A stretch of 64,000 nucleotides of DNA, from NCBI RefSeq assembly GCF_025061645.1, contig NZ_JANYMP010000007.1:292383-356382 (forward strand), read 5' to 3'. Shown in pieces: positions 6,942 to 15,545 of the stretch (position 1 is the first letter of the stretch; each line of letters opens with the position of its first letter). The notes below the pieces were generated by a model. It was given only the letters and a program-made list of their open reading frames with translations, did not search any database and was not told the DNA's origin. The DNA is from Umezawaea endophytica. Its GTDB lineage: Bacteria > Actinomycetota > Actinomycetes > Mycobacteriales > Pseudonocardiaceae. The position numbers and the translations under genes are program-made.

Positions 6942-8776
6942 CGTGCGGTCTCCTCGAGCCGGGCGTCCGCGGGGCGCGGATCGATGGGGAAGTTGTCGCG
7001 GAACAGGAAACCGGGGTCGTAGCGCCGTTTCAGCTCCCGGAGGCGGTCGAGCACGGGCGGCGGGAAGGCGTCGCCGAGGCGTTCGGGGCTCTGATCGGTC
7101 TCGAAGCTCAGGTACGAGCCGATGCCGAGCCCGCGCACCGGGTCCCACGCGGCGTCGACGCGCCGCGCGTTCGACCCGAGCACGGCCACGGCGAAGCCGG
7201 CATCGCGGTGGGAGAACGCCGTGGCGCCTTCGGGGACGTCGGCGATGGCACCGCCCATCTGGCGAACGGAGAGGATCCCCACGCCACCGCTCGCCACCGC
7301 GTCGGCTGCCAGCCGGGCCACCTCGGGGGTGAACTCCCGGAAGAGCGTGGAGCGCGCCACGGGTTCGCCGACACCCTGGTGGCCGCCCGGCCCCGTGTCG
7401 GTCATGTCCATCACGTCGGCGTAGGCGGACACCGTGACGCTCTGCTGGACGATGGGTCCGATCCGGGCGAACGGGGTGAGCCTGCTGATGATGGTGTCGG
7501 GGTCGGCGTTGTCCACCACCCCGTAGAGCTGCATCACGGACCTGCCGCCCCGTGGCGGTCCGATCATCATGAAGAGGGTCGTGTCGCGCGGGGCCTCGCT
7601 CGCGACCCGGCCGTAGTGCTCCAGCGCCTCGGCGACGTCGTCGACGACGAGCGCGAGGCTCGCCCAGCCGACGTCACCGATCGGCTCCGCCTCGATCTCG
7701 AAGGCGGTGGCGACGCCGAAGTTGGCCCCAGCGCCGCGCAGGGCCCAGAACAGGTCGGGGTTCTCGTCGTCGGATGCCCGGATCGGACTGCCGTCGGCGA
7801 GCACCAGTTCGACGGCCCGCACCCGGTCGATCGTCAGCCCCTGCTTGCGGGAGAGGAACCCGATGCCGCCCGCCGTCGCCAGTCCCCCGACCCCGACACC
7901 ACCCGCGTCGCCGGAACCGATCGCCCAGCCGTACGGGCGCAGCGCCGTCGCGACCCGCTTCCACGACGCGCCCGGCCCGACCCGCACCAGCCTGCGGTCC
8001 GGGTCGATCACCTCGACACCGTCCATCCCCCCGACGTCTACAACGAGACCGCCGTGGTTCGTGGAACGCCCGCTGAACCCGTGCCCACCGCTGCGCACCC
8101 CGAGCGGCAGGTCGGTGTGCCGCCGCGCGAACGTGATCGCCGCCGCCACCTCCTCGACCGTCGTCGCCCGCAGGACGAGCCCCGGCGCACCGCCCCGCAT
8201 GTAGGTCGACGCCACGCTCCGGTAAGCGCTGTCCCCCGGCTCGACGACCCCCGCGGCCAGAACGTCGGGCACCCCTTCGTAGTCGATCCCCGGCATCCGC
8301 CGCGCACGCACGGACGCGGGCCGCCGGGCATGGTCGACGACCCGCAACTCCACCACCCGGTCCACGTCGTGAACCGTGCGAACCGCGACGACCACCGGAA
8401 CACCGGCACCTGCCGCGGCTTTGACGGCGTCGATCGTCGAATCCACCGCCACCGACCACGCGCCGGGCCCACGCAACAGCCTGTCCCCGCTGAGCAAGCC
8501 CAGCCCGTCCAACGACTTGTCCACCACGAACGGGAACGGCTGTTCGGGATCACCCGTATCCGGCGCGGGCGGCACACCCGCGTCGGCAACGCCCACCAGG
8601 ATCCGCGACGTCGCCCCCGCGACCCAGGCGGCGACCGTGAGCGGGTCGAGCCCACCCTGAACCCCACCAACGACCACCAGGTCCAGACCGCGCTGCTCCG
8701 CCCGCACCGCGAGGTCGGTCAACCGAGCACCCGGCAAGCGCGCCGCGTCCAGCAGGACACCCAGCCCGACATCCAT
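6938..8776 (-). CDS. Fusion of a degenerate luciferase-like domain and a BBE-type FAD-linked oxidase
   Basis: A 612-residue protein. Residues about 185-605 are a PCMH/FAD_binding_4 oxidase: VRSGGHGFSG with the histidine (about residue 232) that normally carries covalent FAD, GPGASWKRV, AGGIGFLSRKQGLTID, LFWALRGAGANFGVAT, and a BBE-like C-terminal end RYDPGFLFRDNFPI. The cysteine for a second flavin bond is absent, so single linkage is expected. Residues about 1-160 resemble a shortened luciferase-like barrel (LTDLAVRAEQRGLDLV, PFVVDKSLDGLGLLSGDR). Most oxidases of this family lack that extension. Start ATG 8776 follows GGAGG by five bases. It is coupled to the separate LLM enzyme downstream. 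Confidence 0.85.
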   Translation of the reverse strand: MDVGLGVLLDAARLPGARLTDLAVRAEQRGLDLVVVGGVQGGLDPLTVAAWVAGATSRILVGVADAGVPPAPDTGDPEQPFPFVVDKSLDGLGLLSGDRLLRGPGAWSVAVDSTIDAVKAAAGAGVPVVVAVRTVHDVDRVVELRVVDHARRPASVRARRMPGIDYEGVPDVLAAGVVEPGDSAYRSVASTYMRGGAPGLVLRATTVEEVAAAITFARRHTDLPLGVRSGGHGFSGRSTNHGGLVVDVGGMDGVEVIDPDRRLVRVGPGASWKRVATALRPYGWAIGSGDAGGVGVGGLATAGGIGFLSRKQGLTIDRVRAVELVLADGSPIRASDDENPDLFWALRGAGANFGVATAFEIEAEPIGDVGWASLALVVDDVAEALEHYGRVASEAPRDTTLFMMIGPPRGGRSVMQLYGVVDNADPDTIISRLTPFARIGPIVQQSVTVSAYADVMDMTDTGPGGHQGVGEPVARSTLFREFTPEVARLAADAVASGGVGILSVRQMGGAIADVPEGATAFSHRDAGFAVAVLGSNARRVDAAWDPVRGLGIGSYLSFETDQSPERLGDAFPPPVLDRLRELKRRYDPGFLFRDNFPIDPRPADARLEETAR

Positions 8777-8802
8777 GAGAGCCTCCACAACACTTGGTCC
8801 AG

Positions 8803-8823
8803 CAGACCGTCTGATTCACAGAC
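8803..8823. promoter_or_regulatory. Operator-like palindromes upstream of the FAD-oxidase operon
   Basis: CAGAC-C-GTCTG (8803-8813) is a perfect palindrome. Its right arm forms a second one with CAGAC at 8819-8823 (GTCTG-ATTCA-CAGAC). Three half-sites lie 27-47 bases upstream of the ATG, a likely repressor site; the regulator is not identified. Confidence 0.5.
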
Positions 8824-8879
8824 TATCTCATAGACATCGCAAGTGGCGGTTTCATTCCCCCGAGGAGAAGGTCCTACGC

Positions 8880-9034
8880 GGGGACTTCCAGGTGACCGAA
8901 GCCGTCGGCGGGTACATCATCCGGTTGGCCAAGCACGAAGGCCTGACCGTGATCGCCGACGCCGCGCCCGCGGACCACTAGACAGTGGTCGACCTGGGCG
9001 CCGACATCGTCGTCGAACAACGAGAAGTTCTCCA
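8880..9034 (+). pseudogene. Fragment of a zinc-type alcohol dehydrogenase / quinone oxidoreductase
   Basis: The frame reads VTEAVGGYIIRLAKHEGLTV, then IADAAPADH, a stop, then TVVDLGADIVVEQ. This matches the NADPH-binding Rossmann segment of MDR-family quinone oxidoreductases (typical pattern VTGAxGxVGGYxxQLAK...GLTVIADA...VxxLGADxVV). Only about 50 of some 320 residues remain, and a TAG interrupts them. It is a decayed remnant with no likely function. Confidence 0.6.
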
Positions 9035-9064
9035 ATGCACGACGTGGTCATCGTCGGCGCAGAC

Positions 9065-9175
9065 CCGCTCGTCCTGCCACCAAGCAACGATGTTGCCCGC
9101 GACCTCTCCCCCAACCGTCACGGTCTGCGCGCGCCCGGTGGGGTTACCGAGCACCTTCGTCCGCCAGTGCACCAA
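9065..9175 (-). pseudogene. Fragment of a GNAT acetyltransferase
   Basis: The reverse frame reads VHWRTKVLGNPTGRAQTVTV followed by GGEVAGNIVAWWQDER, matching the strand-2/3 part of GNAT acetyltransferases (DGEVAGNIVSWxQDGR type). Sequence on either side does not continue the fold. The acetyl-CoA-binding motif is absent, so it is non-functional. On the other strand at 9035 a short MHDVVIVGA resembles a flavoprotein start but stops matching at once. Confidence 0.5.
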
Positions 9176-9296
9176 AAACCGTTCCCGTTAACGAGCAGGT
9201 GAACAAGGTGGTGCACCGCGTTCTGGCAATCGCCTGGTCAGCGGTCGTGAGGCAGGGTGCGGCGGAGTAAGAAGGGGCGCGGGGGAGGTGGGGGTC

Positions 9297-12155
9297 GTGG
9301 CGTCAGAGCTGCGCGTGCTCGGGCCGGTCGAGTTGCAGGTCGATGGCCGGTTGGTGGAGGTTGGTCACGCACGGCAGCGATGTGTGTTGGCGGTTCTGCT
9401 CGTGGAGGCGAACCGGGTCGTCACGATGGAGCAGTTGCTGGATCGCGTGTGGGCGGATCGGTTGCCCCACAAGGCACGGCCCGTGGCGAGCAACTACGTG
9501 TCGCGGCTGCGCCGGGTGCTGACGCCGGCCGACGATGTCGCGGTCGTGCGCCGCGGTGGCGGCTACGTGCTGGAAGTAGATCCCGAGGCGGTGGACCTGC
9601 ATCGGTTCCGTCGACTCGTGGAGCAGGCGCGCGGGAGTGAAGACCCGCAGGCGCTGGCTTTGCTGGAAGAGGCGGTCGGGCTGTGGCGGGGAGAACCCTT
9701 CGCCGGCTTGGAAACTCCCTGGTTGGCCGCGGTGCGCACCAACCTCGAGCGGGAACGCGTCGCCGCCCGGCTGGACCGCGTCGACGTGGCGTTGCGCTGC
9801 GGCAGGCACACCGAAGTGCTGCCCGAACTGTTCGCGCTGGCGGATCAGGACGACCTGGACGAACGTGTCGCCGCCCAGTTCATGCTCGCCCTGCACAACG
9901 CGGGCCGCACCGCCGACGCGTTGGTCCACTACCGACGACTGCGCGCCCGGCTGATCGAGCAACTGGGCACCGAACCCGGCACCGCGCTACAGGACCTGCA
10001 CCAGCGCATCCTCGACACCGACCCAGCCCTCACGCCGCCCACCAGCGGCACAGCGGCCAAACCGCAAGACCCGGTCCCCCAGCAGTTACCCGCGCCGCCG
10101 CGGTGGTTCACCGGCCGCGGCACCGAACTGGCCCGCCTGGACCAGGCGCTGGCCACCCAACCGGGCCAGGACCCGCCATCGTCCGACACCGGTTCGGAGG
10201 CACAAGCCGCCGCCACGGTGGTGATCTCGGCGATCGGCGGGGCGGGCGGGATCGGCAAGACCTGGCTCGCCCTGACCTGGTCCCACCGCCACCTCGACCG
10301 GTTCCCCGACGGGCAGCTCTTCGTGGACCTGCGCGGCTTCAGCCCGGACAGCGAACCGATGCCACCGACGACGGCCGTACGCGGATTCCTCCACGCCCTG
10401 GGCGCCGACCCCGGTCGCATCCCGGTCGACCCGCAGGCACAGGCGGCGTTGTACCGAAGCCTGGTCACGCACAAACGAATGCTGATCGTCCTGGACAACG
10501 CCGCCGACGCCGCGCAGGCGGCACCCCTGCTGCCCGGCGGCGACTCCTGCACGGTGCTGGTGACCAGCCGCAAAACGCTCACCGGCCTGATCACCCGCCA
10601 CGGCGCGCACCACCTGACCCTCGACACGCTCGGCGACGACGCGGCCCGTGCCCTGCTGACCCGACGGCTGGGTGCGGCACGGGTGGCGGCCGAACCGGAC
10701 GCGGTGGCCGAACTGGTCGGATTGTGCGGCGGTTTCCCCTTGGCACTGGGCATCATCGCCGGCCGCGCCTACGCCCACCCCGACGTTCCGCTGGCCGAGT
10801 TCGCCGCGGATCTGCGCGGCCTGGGCGTGGACGCGCTGGAGGACGACGACCCCGCCACCAGCCTGCCCACCGTGCTGTCCTGGTCCTTCCGCGCCCTGAC
10901 CACCCAGCAGCAGATCGCGTTCGGGCTACTGGGAATGGTGCCCGGCCCCGACGTGAGCCTGCCCGCCGCCGCTAGCCTCACCGGCCTGTCCCTGCCGCGA
11001 ACCACCAGGGTGCTGCGCGACCTACAGGAGGCGTCCCTGCTCAACCGGGACACGCACGGCCGGTACTCGATGCACGACCTGATCCGCCACTACGCCACCG
11101 ACACCGCTCACCGCCTACCGCAGGACGTGCGGGAGTCGGCGTTGCGACGGGCGGTCGACTTCTACCTGCACACCGCCCACACCGGCGACCACCTCCTGGA
11201 CCCGCGCCGCCACCCCCTCAGCCTCGACTCACCCGCGCTCGGCAGCCACCCCCGTCCACTGCCCGATCCCTCGGCGGCGCTGGCCTGGTTCGACACCGAA
11301 CACCCCTGCCTGCTGGCCGCCCAGCACACCGCCACCACCCACCGCTGGCACCAGGCCGTGTGGCAACTGGCCTGGACCCTGAACACCTTCCACACCCGGC
11401 AGGGCCACTGCCACGACCACCTCACCGTCTGGAAAGCCGCGCAGGCCGCCGCCGATCACCTCCCCGACCCCGCCGCCCGCGCCATGGCCCACCGGCTCCT
11501 CGGCGACGCCTACGCCTTCCTCGGGCAGCACGACGAGGCGATCGAGCACCTGCACCAATCCCTCGCCCTGGCCGAACAGCACCACGACCACACCAACCAA
11601 GCCCTCGCCCACCGCACGCTCGCGAGGGCCTGGGAACGGCAGGGGGACGACCGGCGGGCACTGGAGCACGCGACCCACGCCCTGGACATCTCCCGCACCC
11701 TCGACGATCCCGTGTCGGAAGCCCGCATGCTCAACAACGTGGGCTGGTTCACCGCCCGACTCGGCGACTCAGACCAGGCCCGCGACCACTGCCGGGCCGC
11801 GCTCGCCCTGTTCCACCGCCACGACGACCCCATCGGTGAGGCGGCGGCCTACGACAGCCTGGGCTACATCGAGCACCACGCGGGCCACCACGAGCAGGCC
11901 ATTCCCCACTACCAGCACGCCCTCACCCTGTACCGCGACCACAACGACACCTTCGAAGTCGCCAACAGCCTCGACGGACTGGGCCACCCGCACGCCGCCC
12001 TGGGCCAGCACGACCAAGCCCGCGCGATGTGGCGCGAGGCCCTGGAGCTGTACCGGGACCAAGGACGCACCGACGACGCCGCACGAATACAGCGACAACT
12101 CGACGCCCTCGCCACGCACCCACAATCGCTGCCGACGTCCGGAGTCGATCGCTGA
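9297..12155 (+). CDS. AfsR/SARP-type regulator (BTAD + NB-ARC + TPR)
   Basis: A 952-residue Streptomyces antibiotic regulatory protein of the long AfsR type. Residues 1-95 are an OmpR-like winged helix (LRVLGPVELQVDG, VSRLRRVL, RRGGGYVLEVDPEAVDL). About 96-240 is the bacterial transcriptional activation domain ending LGTEPGTALQDLHQRIL. About 300-600 is an NB-ARC ATPase with Walker A GGAGGIGKTW, MLIVLDNAAD and VLVTSRKTL. About 690-935 carries TPR repeats with A-x-x-x-LG-x-x-x pattern. Start GTG 9297 has GGGAGG eight bases upstream. Such proteins activate antibiotic genes; this one stands 26 kb from the NRPS cluster, so a link is only possible, not shown. Confidence 0.92.
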   Translation: MASELRVLGPVELQVDGRLVEVGHARQRCVLAVLLVEANRVVTMEQLLDRVWADRLPHKARPVASNYVSRLRRVLTPADDVAVVRRGGGYVLEVDPEAVDLHRFRRLVEQARGSEDPQALALLEEAVGLWRGEPFAGLETPWLAAVRTNLERERVAARLDRVDVALRCGRHTEVLPELFALADQDDLDERVAAQFMLALHNAGRTADALVHYRRLRARLIEQLGTEPGTALQDLHQRILDTDPALTPPTSGTAAKPQDPVPQQLPAPPRWFTGRGTELARLDQALATQPGQDPPSSDTGSEAQAAATVVISAIGGAGGIGKTWLALTWSHRHLDRFPDGQLFVDLRGFSPDSEPMPPTTAVRGFLHALGADPGRIPVDPQAQAALYRSLVTHKRMLIVLDNAADAAQAAPLLPGGDSCTVLVTSRKTLTGLITRHGAHHLTLDTLGDDAARALLTRRLGAARVAAEPDAVAELVGLCGGFPLALGIIAGRAYAHPDVPLAEFAADLRGLGVDALEDDDPATSLPTVLSWSFRALTTQQQIAFGLLGMVPGPDVSLPAAASLTGLSLPRTTRVLRDLQEASLLNRDTHGRYSMHDLIRHYATDTAHRLPQDVRESALRRAVDFYLHTAHTGDHLLDPRRHPLSLDSPALGSHPRPLPDPSAALAWFDTEHPCLLAAQHTATTHRWHQAVWQLAWTLNTFHTRQGHCHDHLTVWKAAQAAADHLPDPAARAMAHRLLGDAYAFLGQHDEAIEHLHQSLALAEQHHDHTNQALAHRTLARAWERQGDDRRALEHATHALDISRTLDDPVSEARMLNNVGWFTARLGDSDQARDHCRAALALFHRHDDPIGEAAAYDSLGYIEHHAGHHEQAIPHYQHALTLYRDHNDTFEVANSLDGLGHPHAALGQHDQARAMWREALELYRDQGRTDDAARIQRQLDALATHPQSLPTSGVDR

Positions 12156-12169
12156 GTCCGTCGTGCTGG

Positions 12170-12715
12170 CTACCCGGTCGCCCCGGCCTTGCGCGCCCGG
12201 TACGCCGCCGCCTTCACGCGGTTGCCGCACTCCTCCATGCCGCACCACTGCCGGTTCCCGCCACGCGACCGGTCGAGGAACAGCCGCGTGCACTCCGGCC
12301 CCACGCACTCCTTGATCGGAGCGTTCGCCAGGTCTCCCAACAGGTCCACGGCGGCACGGGCGACATCCGCCGCGACGGCCTCAACGCCCCCGTCCCGCAC
12401 GACCCCGGAGGCGGTCAACGACATCCGGGCGGGCGCGCTGCCGGTTTCCTGGTTCACCACGCGCAGGTCGTCCTCCGCCCACGGCTCGCCGGCCATGCCC
12501 TGACCAACGAGCCGGTACACCGCCTCACGCAGCACGAGCAGCCTGCGCAGCCCGGCCCCGTCGACTCCGGGCACCTCGGTCAGCACACCCGCTTCCACGG
12601 CCCAACGCGCGAGGTCACCGGGCGTGGCCAGCAGTTCCTCGGCAGCCCCGCGTCGCCACTTCCGAGTGCCGACGAAGTCGAGCGCGAGGTCACCGCTGAC
12701 GAAGACGAAGCTCAC
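12170..12715 (-). CDS. CGNR zinc-finger transcriptional regulator (ABATE-domain)
   Basis: A 181-residue protein with an N-terminal stress-related ABATE domain (FVSGDLALDFVGTRKWRRG) and a C-terminal CGNR zinc finger: CVGPECTRLFLDRSRGG then WCGMEECGNRVKAAAYRAR. The four cysteines that hold zinc and the CGNR signature are intact. The GTG at 12715 gives VSFVFVSGDL, the usual beginning; an ATG at 12751 would add 12 unconserved residues and cross an operator-like repeat. It is divergent from the DinB-MalY pair, which it probably regulates through the paired repeats between them. Confidence 0.87.
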   Translation of the reverse strand: MSFVFVSGDLALDFVGTRKWRRGAAEELLATPGDLARWAVEAGVLTEVPGVDGAGLRRLLVLREAVYRLVGQGMAGEPWAEDDLRVVNQETGSAPARMSLTASGVVRDGGVEAVAADVARAAVDLLGDLANAPIKECVGPECTRLFLDRSRGGNRQWCGMEECGNRVKAAAYRARKAGATG

Positions 12716-12782
12716 GTCACCATCTTGACAGGTGACGGAACACGCGTCCACTCTGGCGACGTCACCTACTGAGCAGGTGACG
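12715..12782. promoter_or_regulatory. Twin 23-bp inverted repeats between CGNR regulator and DinB
   Basis: Two palindromes share the same architecture: CGTCACCA-N7-AGGTGACG (12715-12737) and CGTCACCT-N7-AGGTGACG (12760-12782), 45 bp apart centre to centre. They occupy the divergent promoter; the first overlaps the chosen CGNR start codon. Strong candidate operator for the adjacent CGNR regulator (inference). Confidence 0.65.
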
Positions 12783-12804
12783 CCAACGTCGGCGGGAGCC
12801 AGAA

Positions 12805-13272
12805 ATGATCACCGAAGACGACTACCTGTACTTCGCCCACCGCGCGCTCGACGGCATGGTCGACATCGTCGACGGGCTCGGCGACGACCTGGCCAACACC
12901 CGACCACCGTTGCCGGGGGCCAATTCCCCGTACGCACTGCTCACCCACTGCCTCGGGGTCGTGTCCTACTGGGCGGGGTCGCTGGTCGCGGGGCGGGAGG
13001 TTACGCGCGACCGGGAGGCGGAGTTCACCAGCACCGGGCCGGTCGGTCCACTGCTCGCCGAGGCGGCGGCCGTGCGCGCCCAGCTCGTCGACGACGTCCG
13101 AGCGGCGGACGCGGCCAGCCCGCTCCGAACCACTCCCCCACCCGACTACCTCGGGCCGGACCGGCAACTCACGCAGGGCGCCGCACTGCTGCACGTGTAC
13201 GAGGAACTGGCCCAGCACCACGGCCAGATGGAGGTCCTGCGCGACGCGCTGCTGACGGGGAGGCGCGGGTGA
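12805..13272 (+). CDS. DinB/DUF664 family four-helix protein
   Basis: A 155-residue member of the DinB superfamily, related to mycothiol- or bacillithiol-dependent enzymes and maleylpyruvate isomerases. Seen are the metal-ligand histidines: one in SPYALLTHCLGVVSYW and the C-terminal YEELAQHHGQMEVLRD pair. Together they form the family's His-triad metal site on a four-helix bundle. The stop overlaps the start of the PLP enzyme (GTGA), so the two are co-translated. Possible thiol transfer or detoxification role (family inference); the precise substrate is unknown. Confidence 0.8.
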   Translation: MITEDDYLYFAHRALDGMVDIVDGLGDDLANTRPPLPGANSPYALLTHCLGVVSYWAGSLVAGREVTRDREAEFTSTGPVGPLLAEAAAVRAQLVDDVRAADAASPLRTTPPPDYLGPDRQLTQGAALLHVYEELAQHHGQMEVLRDALLTGRRG

Positions 13273-14429
13273 ACCCGTTCGACTCGATCGACATCGACCG
13301 GCTGCGGTCCGGCCACGGCGTCAAGTGGGGATCACTGGCCCCGGACGTGCTCGGCGCCTGGGTGGCCGACATGGACTTCGGCACCGCGCCCGCCGTGCGC
13401 GCGGCGATCACCGAGGTCGTCGAACGCCAGGACTTCGGCTACCCGTTCTGGCCCGGTGAGGACCCCGTGGTGGCGGCGTTCGAGGACCGCATGGCCACCC
13501 GGCACGGCTGGCGCCCCGAACCGAACCGCACCCGCGTGTTCACCGACCTCATCCAGGTGCTCCAGGTCATGATCGAGCACGCCACCAAACCCGGCGACGG
13601 CGTCGCGATCCACGTGCCGACCTACCCACCGTTCCTAGCCAGCATCATCCGCTCCGGACGCCGCGTAGTCCCCCTCCCGGTCGAGTGGACCGACACCGGC
13701 TGGACCTTCCCGACCGACGGGCTCACCGAGCAACTGGCGGGCTGCCGACTACTGGTACTGGTCAACCCGCACAACCCGACCGGCCGCACCTTCACCCACG
13801 CGGAACTGACCCCGCTCGCCGCCGCGGCCGACCGCTTGGACCTCGTCGTGCTCGCCGACGAGATCCACGCCGACCTCGTCCACAAGCCGCACCACCACGT
13901 CCCGTTCGCCACCCTCGCACCACACCGCACGATCACCGCGACCTCGGCGACCAAGGCGTTCAACATCGCGGGCCTGCGGTGCGCCGTCGCCCACATCGGC
14001 CCGGACCGCGTGCACGACGCACTGACCAAGGCGCCACTGGACTACTTCGGCACACCCAGCACCCTGAGCCGCGCGGCGACGGTAGCCGCATGGCGTGAAT
14101 CCGATCCGTGGCTGGCCGAGTTGATGACCACACTGCGGGACAACCGGTCCATTGTGGACAAGTGGGCGAGCGCATTGCCGTGGGACCTGCGCCACCACAC
14201 CCCGGACGCCACCTACCTGAGCTGGTTCGACCTGGCCACAACCCCTTTCGGAGCACCGACACCCCACCGGCTCGAACGGGAGATCGGCGTGAAACTCAGC
14301 GAGGGCGCCGAGTTCGCCGACGGCACCCCGACCGACACCTCGACGTTCGCCCGCCTCAACTTCGCCACCAGCCCGTCGAACCTGCTCGCCATCCTGGCCC
14401 GCCTAGCCGCCGGACTCGCCAATCGGTGA
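13269..14429 (+). CDS. MalY/PatB-type aminotransferase / cystathionine beta-lyase
   Basis: A 386-residue fold-type I PLP enzyme. Seen: the MalY-type start FDSIDIDRLRSGHGVKWG and WVADMDFGTAPAV, FGYPFWPGE, NPHNPTGRTF (substrate and cofactor loop), ADEIHADLV with the PLP-pyridine aspartate, and SATKAFNIAG with the Schiff-base lysine. The WVADMDF motif points to the C-S lyase/aminotransferase subclass that cleaves cystathionine-like thioethers. Start GTG 13269 overlaps the DinB stop. Pairing a C-S lyase with a thiol-transferase-like DinB protein suggests processing of thiol conjugates (inference). Confidence 0.87.
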   Translation: MNPFDSIDIDRLRSGHGVKWGSLAPDVLGAWVADMDFGTAPAVRAAITEVVERQDFGYPFWPGEDPVVAAFEDRMATRHGWRPEPNRTRVFTDLIQVLQVMIEHATKPGDGVAIHVPTYPPFLASIIRSGRRVVPLPVEWTDTGWTFPTDGLTEQLAGCRLLVLVNPHNPTGRTFTHAELTPLAAAADRLDLVVLADEIHADLVHKPHHHVPFATLAPHRTITATSATKAFNIAGLRCAVAHIGPDRVHDALTKAPLDYFGTPSTLSRAATVAAWRESDPWLAELMTTLRDNRSIVDKWASALPWDLRHHTPDATYLSWFDLATTPFGAPTPHRLEREIGVKLSEGAEFADGTPTDTSTFARLNFATSPSNLLAILARLAAGLANR

Positions 14430-14605
14430 AAAGTACGGCGTCGCGGCCGGGATGCGGATCGATCTCGCACTATCGCCAGAGCCCAGGACCGGTCCTGACG
14501 ACGCCGTGAACACTGCGAAGCGCAAAACGACGGTCCGGTCCGGTTTCCGAGTGAAACACCGGAGACCGGTCGAACACCATTGAATGACATTCACCTGGAG
14601 GTATT

Positions 14606-14947
14606 GTGCAACGCTTCTGGAAGCTCGTCAGCGCCGTGCTCGTATGCCTTGCGGCCACGATGGTCACCACGTTCGCAGCCGCGCCCGCGCAGGCCGAGAC
14701 GCGGCCAAACGCGACGACAGCGCACGTCCAGCAGACCGACACGCAAACGGAACCTCTCACAGCCAGCCAGTGCGCGAGCTATCTCCAAGCTACCGGCTAC
14801 ACGGTGAGCGGAGCACGCCTCACCGCCTGCATACTCGGATCGATCCAAACACCAACCGCCATCCCGGCTTGCACCGTAGCGCTGATCGCCACAGGCGTGT
14901 GGTTCCGTGTCGCGGCGTCGGCCTGCGCCCTGGCCGCCATACCCTGA
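14606..14947 (+). CDS. Small secreted four-cysteine peptide, unknown function
   Basis: A 113-residue precursor with a clear Sec signal: MQRFWK, hydrophobic LVSAVLVCLAATMVTTFA, then a signal peptidase site near APAQA-ET. The mature part of about 80 residues has four cysteines (in SQCASYL, TACILGS, PACTVAL and SACALAA) and a hydrophobic, alanine-rich C-terminal half, so two disulfides are possible. Start GTG 14606 follows CTGGAGG closely. It stands alone and is followed by a strong hairpin. I do not recognise the family. A cysteine-bonded toxin, inhibitor or surface peptide are all possible; none is shown. Confidence 0.7.
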   Translation: MQRFWKLVSAVLVCLAATMVTTFAAAPAQAETRPNATTAHVQQTDTQTEPLTASQCASYLQATGYTVSGARLTACILGSIQTPTAIPACTVALIATGVWFRVAASACALAAIP

Positions 14948-15011
14948 GAACAGGATCGTCGTCCCATTCGGTGATGCGGATGATGATCGCCTGCCGAGTC
15001 TGAGAAGAGTT

Positions 15012-15047
15012 GGCGGGTTCCCGGTAGGCGTGTGCCGGGAACCCGCC
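15012..15047. terminator. Hairpin terminator after the secreted peptide gene
   Basis: GGCGGGTTCCCGG (15012-15024) and CCGGGAACCCGCC (15035-15047) form a perfect 13-bp stem with a 10-base loop, 65 bases after the peptide stop. There is no T-tract, as is usual for actinomycete terminators. Confidence 0.7.
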
Positions 15048-15188
15048 GCCGCGAATTCCCCACAATCCGCAACCACAACGCAAAATCGCGGAATCCGCAA
15101 GATTGCGGACGAACTGCTTCTGCCGACCTGTCCCTTTCAACCCTCGCCGCGACGGCCGCCGACGTGCTCTTCGTTTTCGCTGCACTCG

Positions 15189-15545
15189 GCCACACGCGCA
15201 CGAACTTTCCTCGACCTGGGCCGCCCACGTGAGGCACTCGAACCAGCCTTCGACGCGGTCCTGGCAGATCGGAGCTCGGCGAACGCCCTGGCCGCACTCG
15301 GCATGGCGTGCAACGCGAACGGGCTCGCCGCTCGCGCCTACGACTGCGCCGACCAGGTCGCCGACATCGAGCCCGACAATGTCGCGGGGGTGATCCTCCG
15401 CTCGAGGCTGCTTGAGGATTCGGGAACCGCGGGGGACGCCGAGCGGCTGCTCACCTCAGCACTCGAGGCGCACCCCTTCCACCCGGATCTTCGCCTGGAA
15501 CGAGCCAGGCTCCCGAAAGAGATCGCCGACGCCGATCGGTCGCGC
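15189..15545 (+). pseudogene. TPR-repeat protein fragment
   Basis: The forward frame contains LDLGRPREALEPAFDAVLAD, then ANALAALGMACNANGLAARA, VADIEPDNVAGVILRSRLLE and SGTAGDAERLLTSALEAHP. This spacing and composition belong to tetratricopeptide repeats. No convincing start or downstream domain is present, and the frame passes into unrelated sequence near 15545. About 290 bases further on, up to the DJ-1 gene, hold nothing I can assign. Probably the residue of a larger TPR regulator or glycosyltransferase-associated protein. Confidence 0.45.

Noticed and set aside
9035-9061. MHDVVIVGA, like the start of a flavoprotein
   Set aside because: Only nine residues match; the next codons are antisense to the GNAT fragment.
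12732-13268. In-frame upstream extension of the MalY enzyme
   Set aside because: It overlaps the DinB gene entirely and has no conserved sequence. The GTG at 13269 matches the family start.
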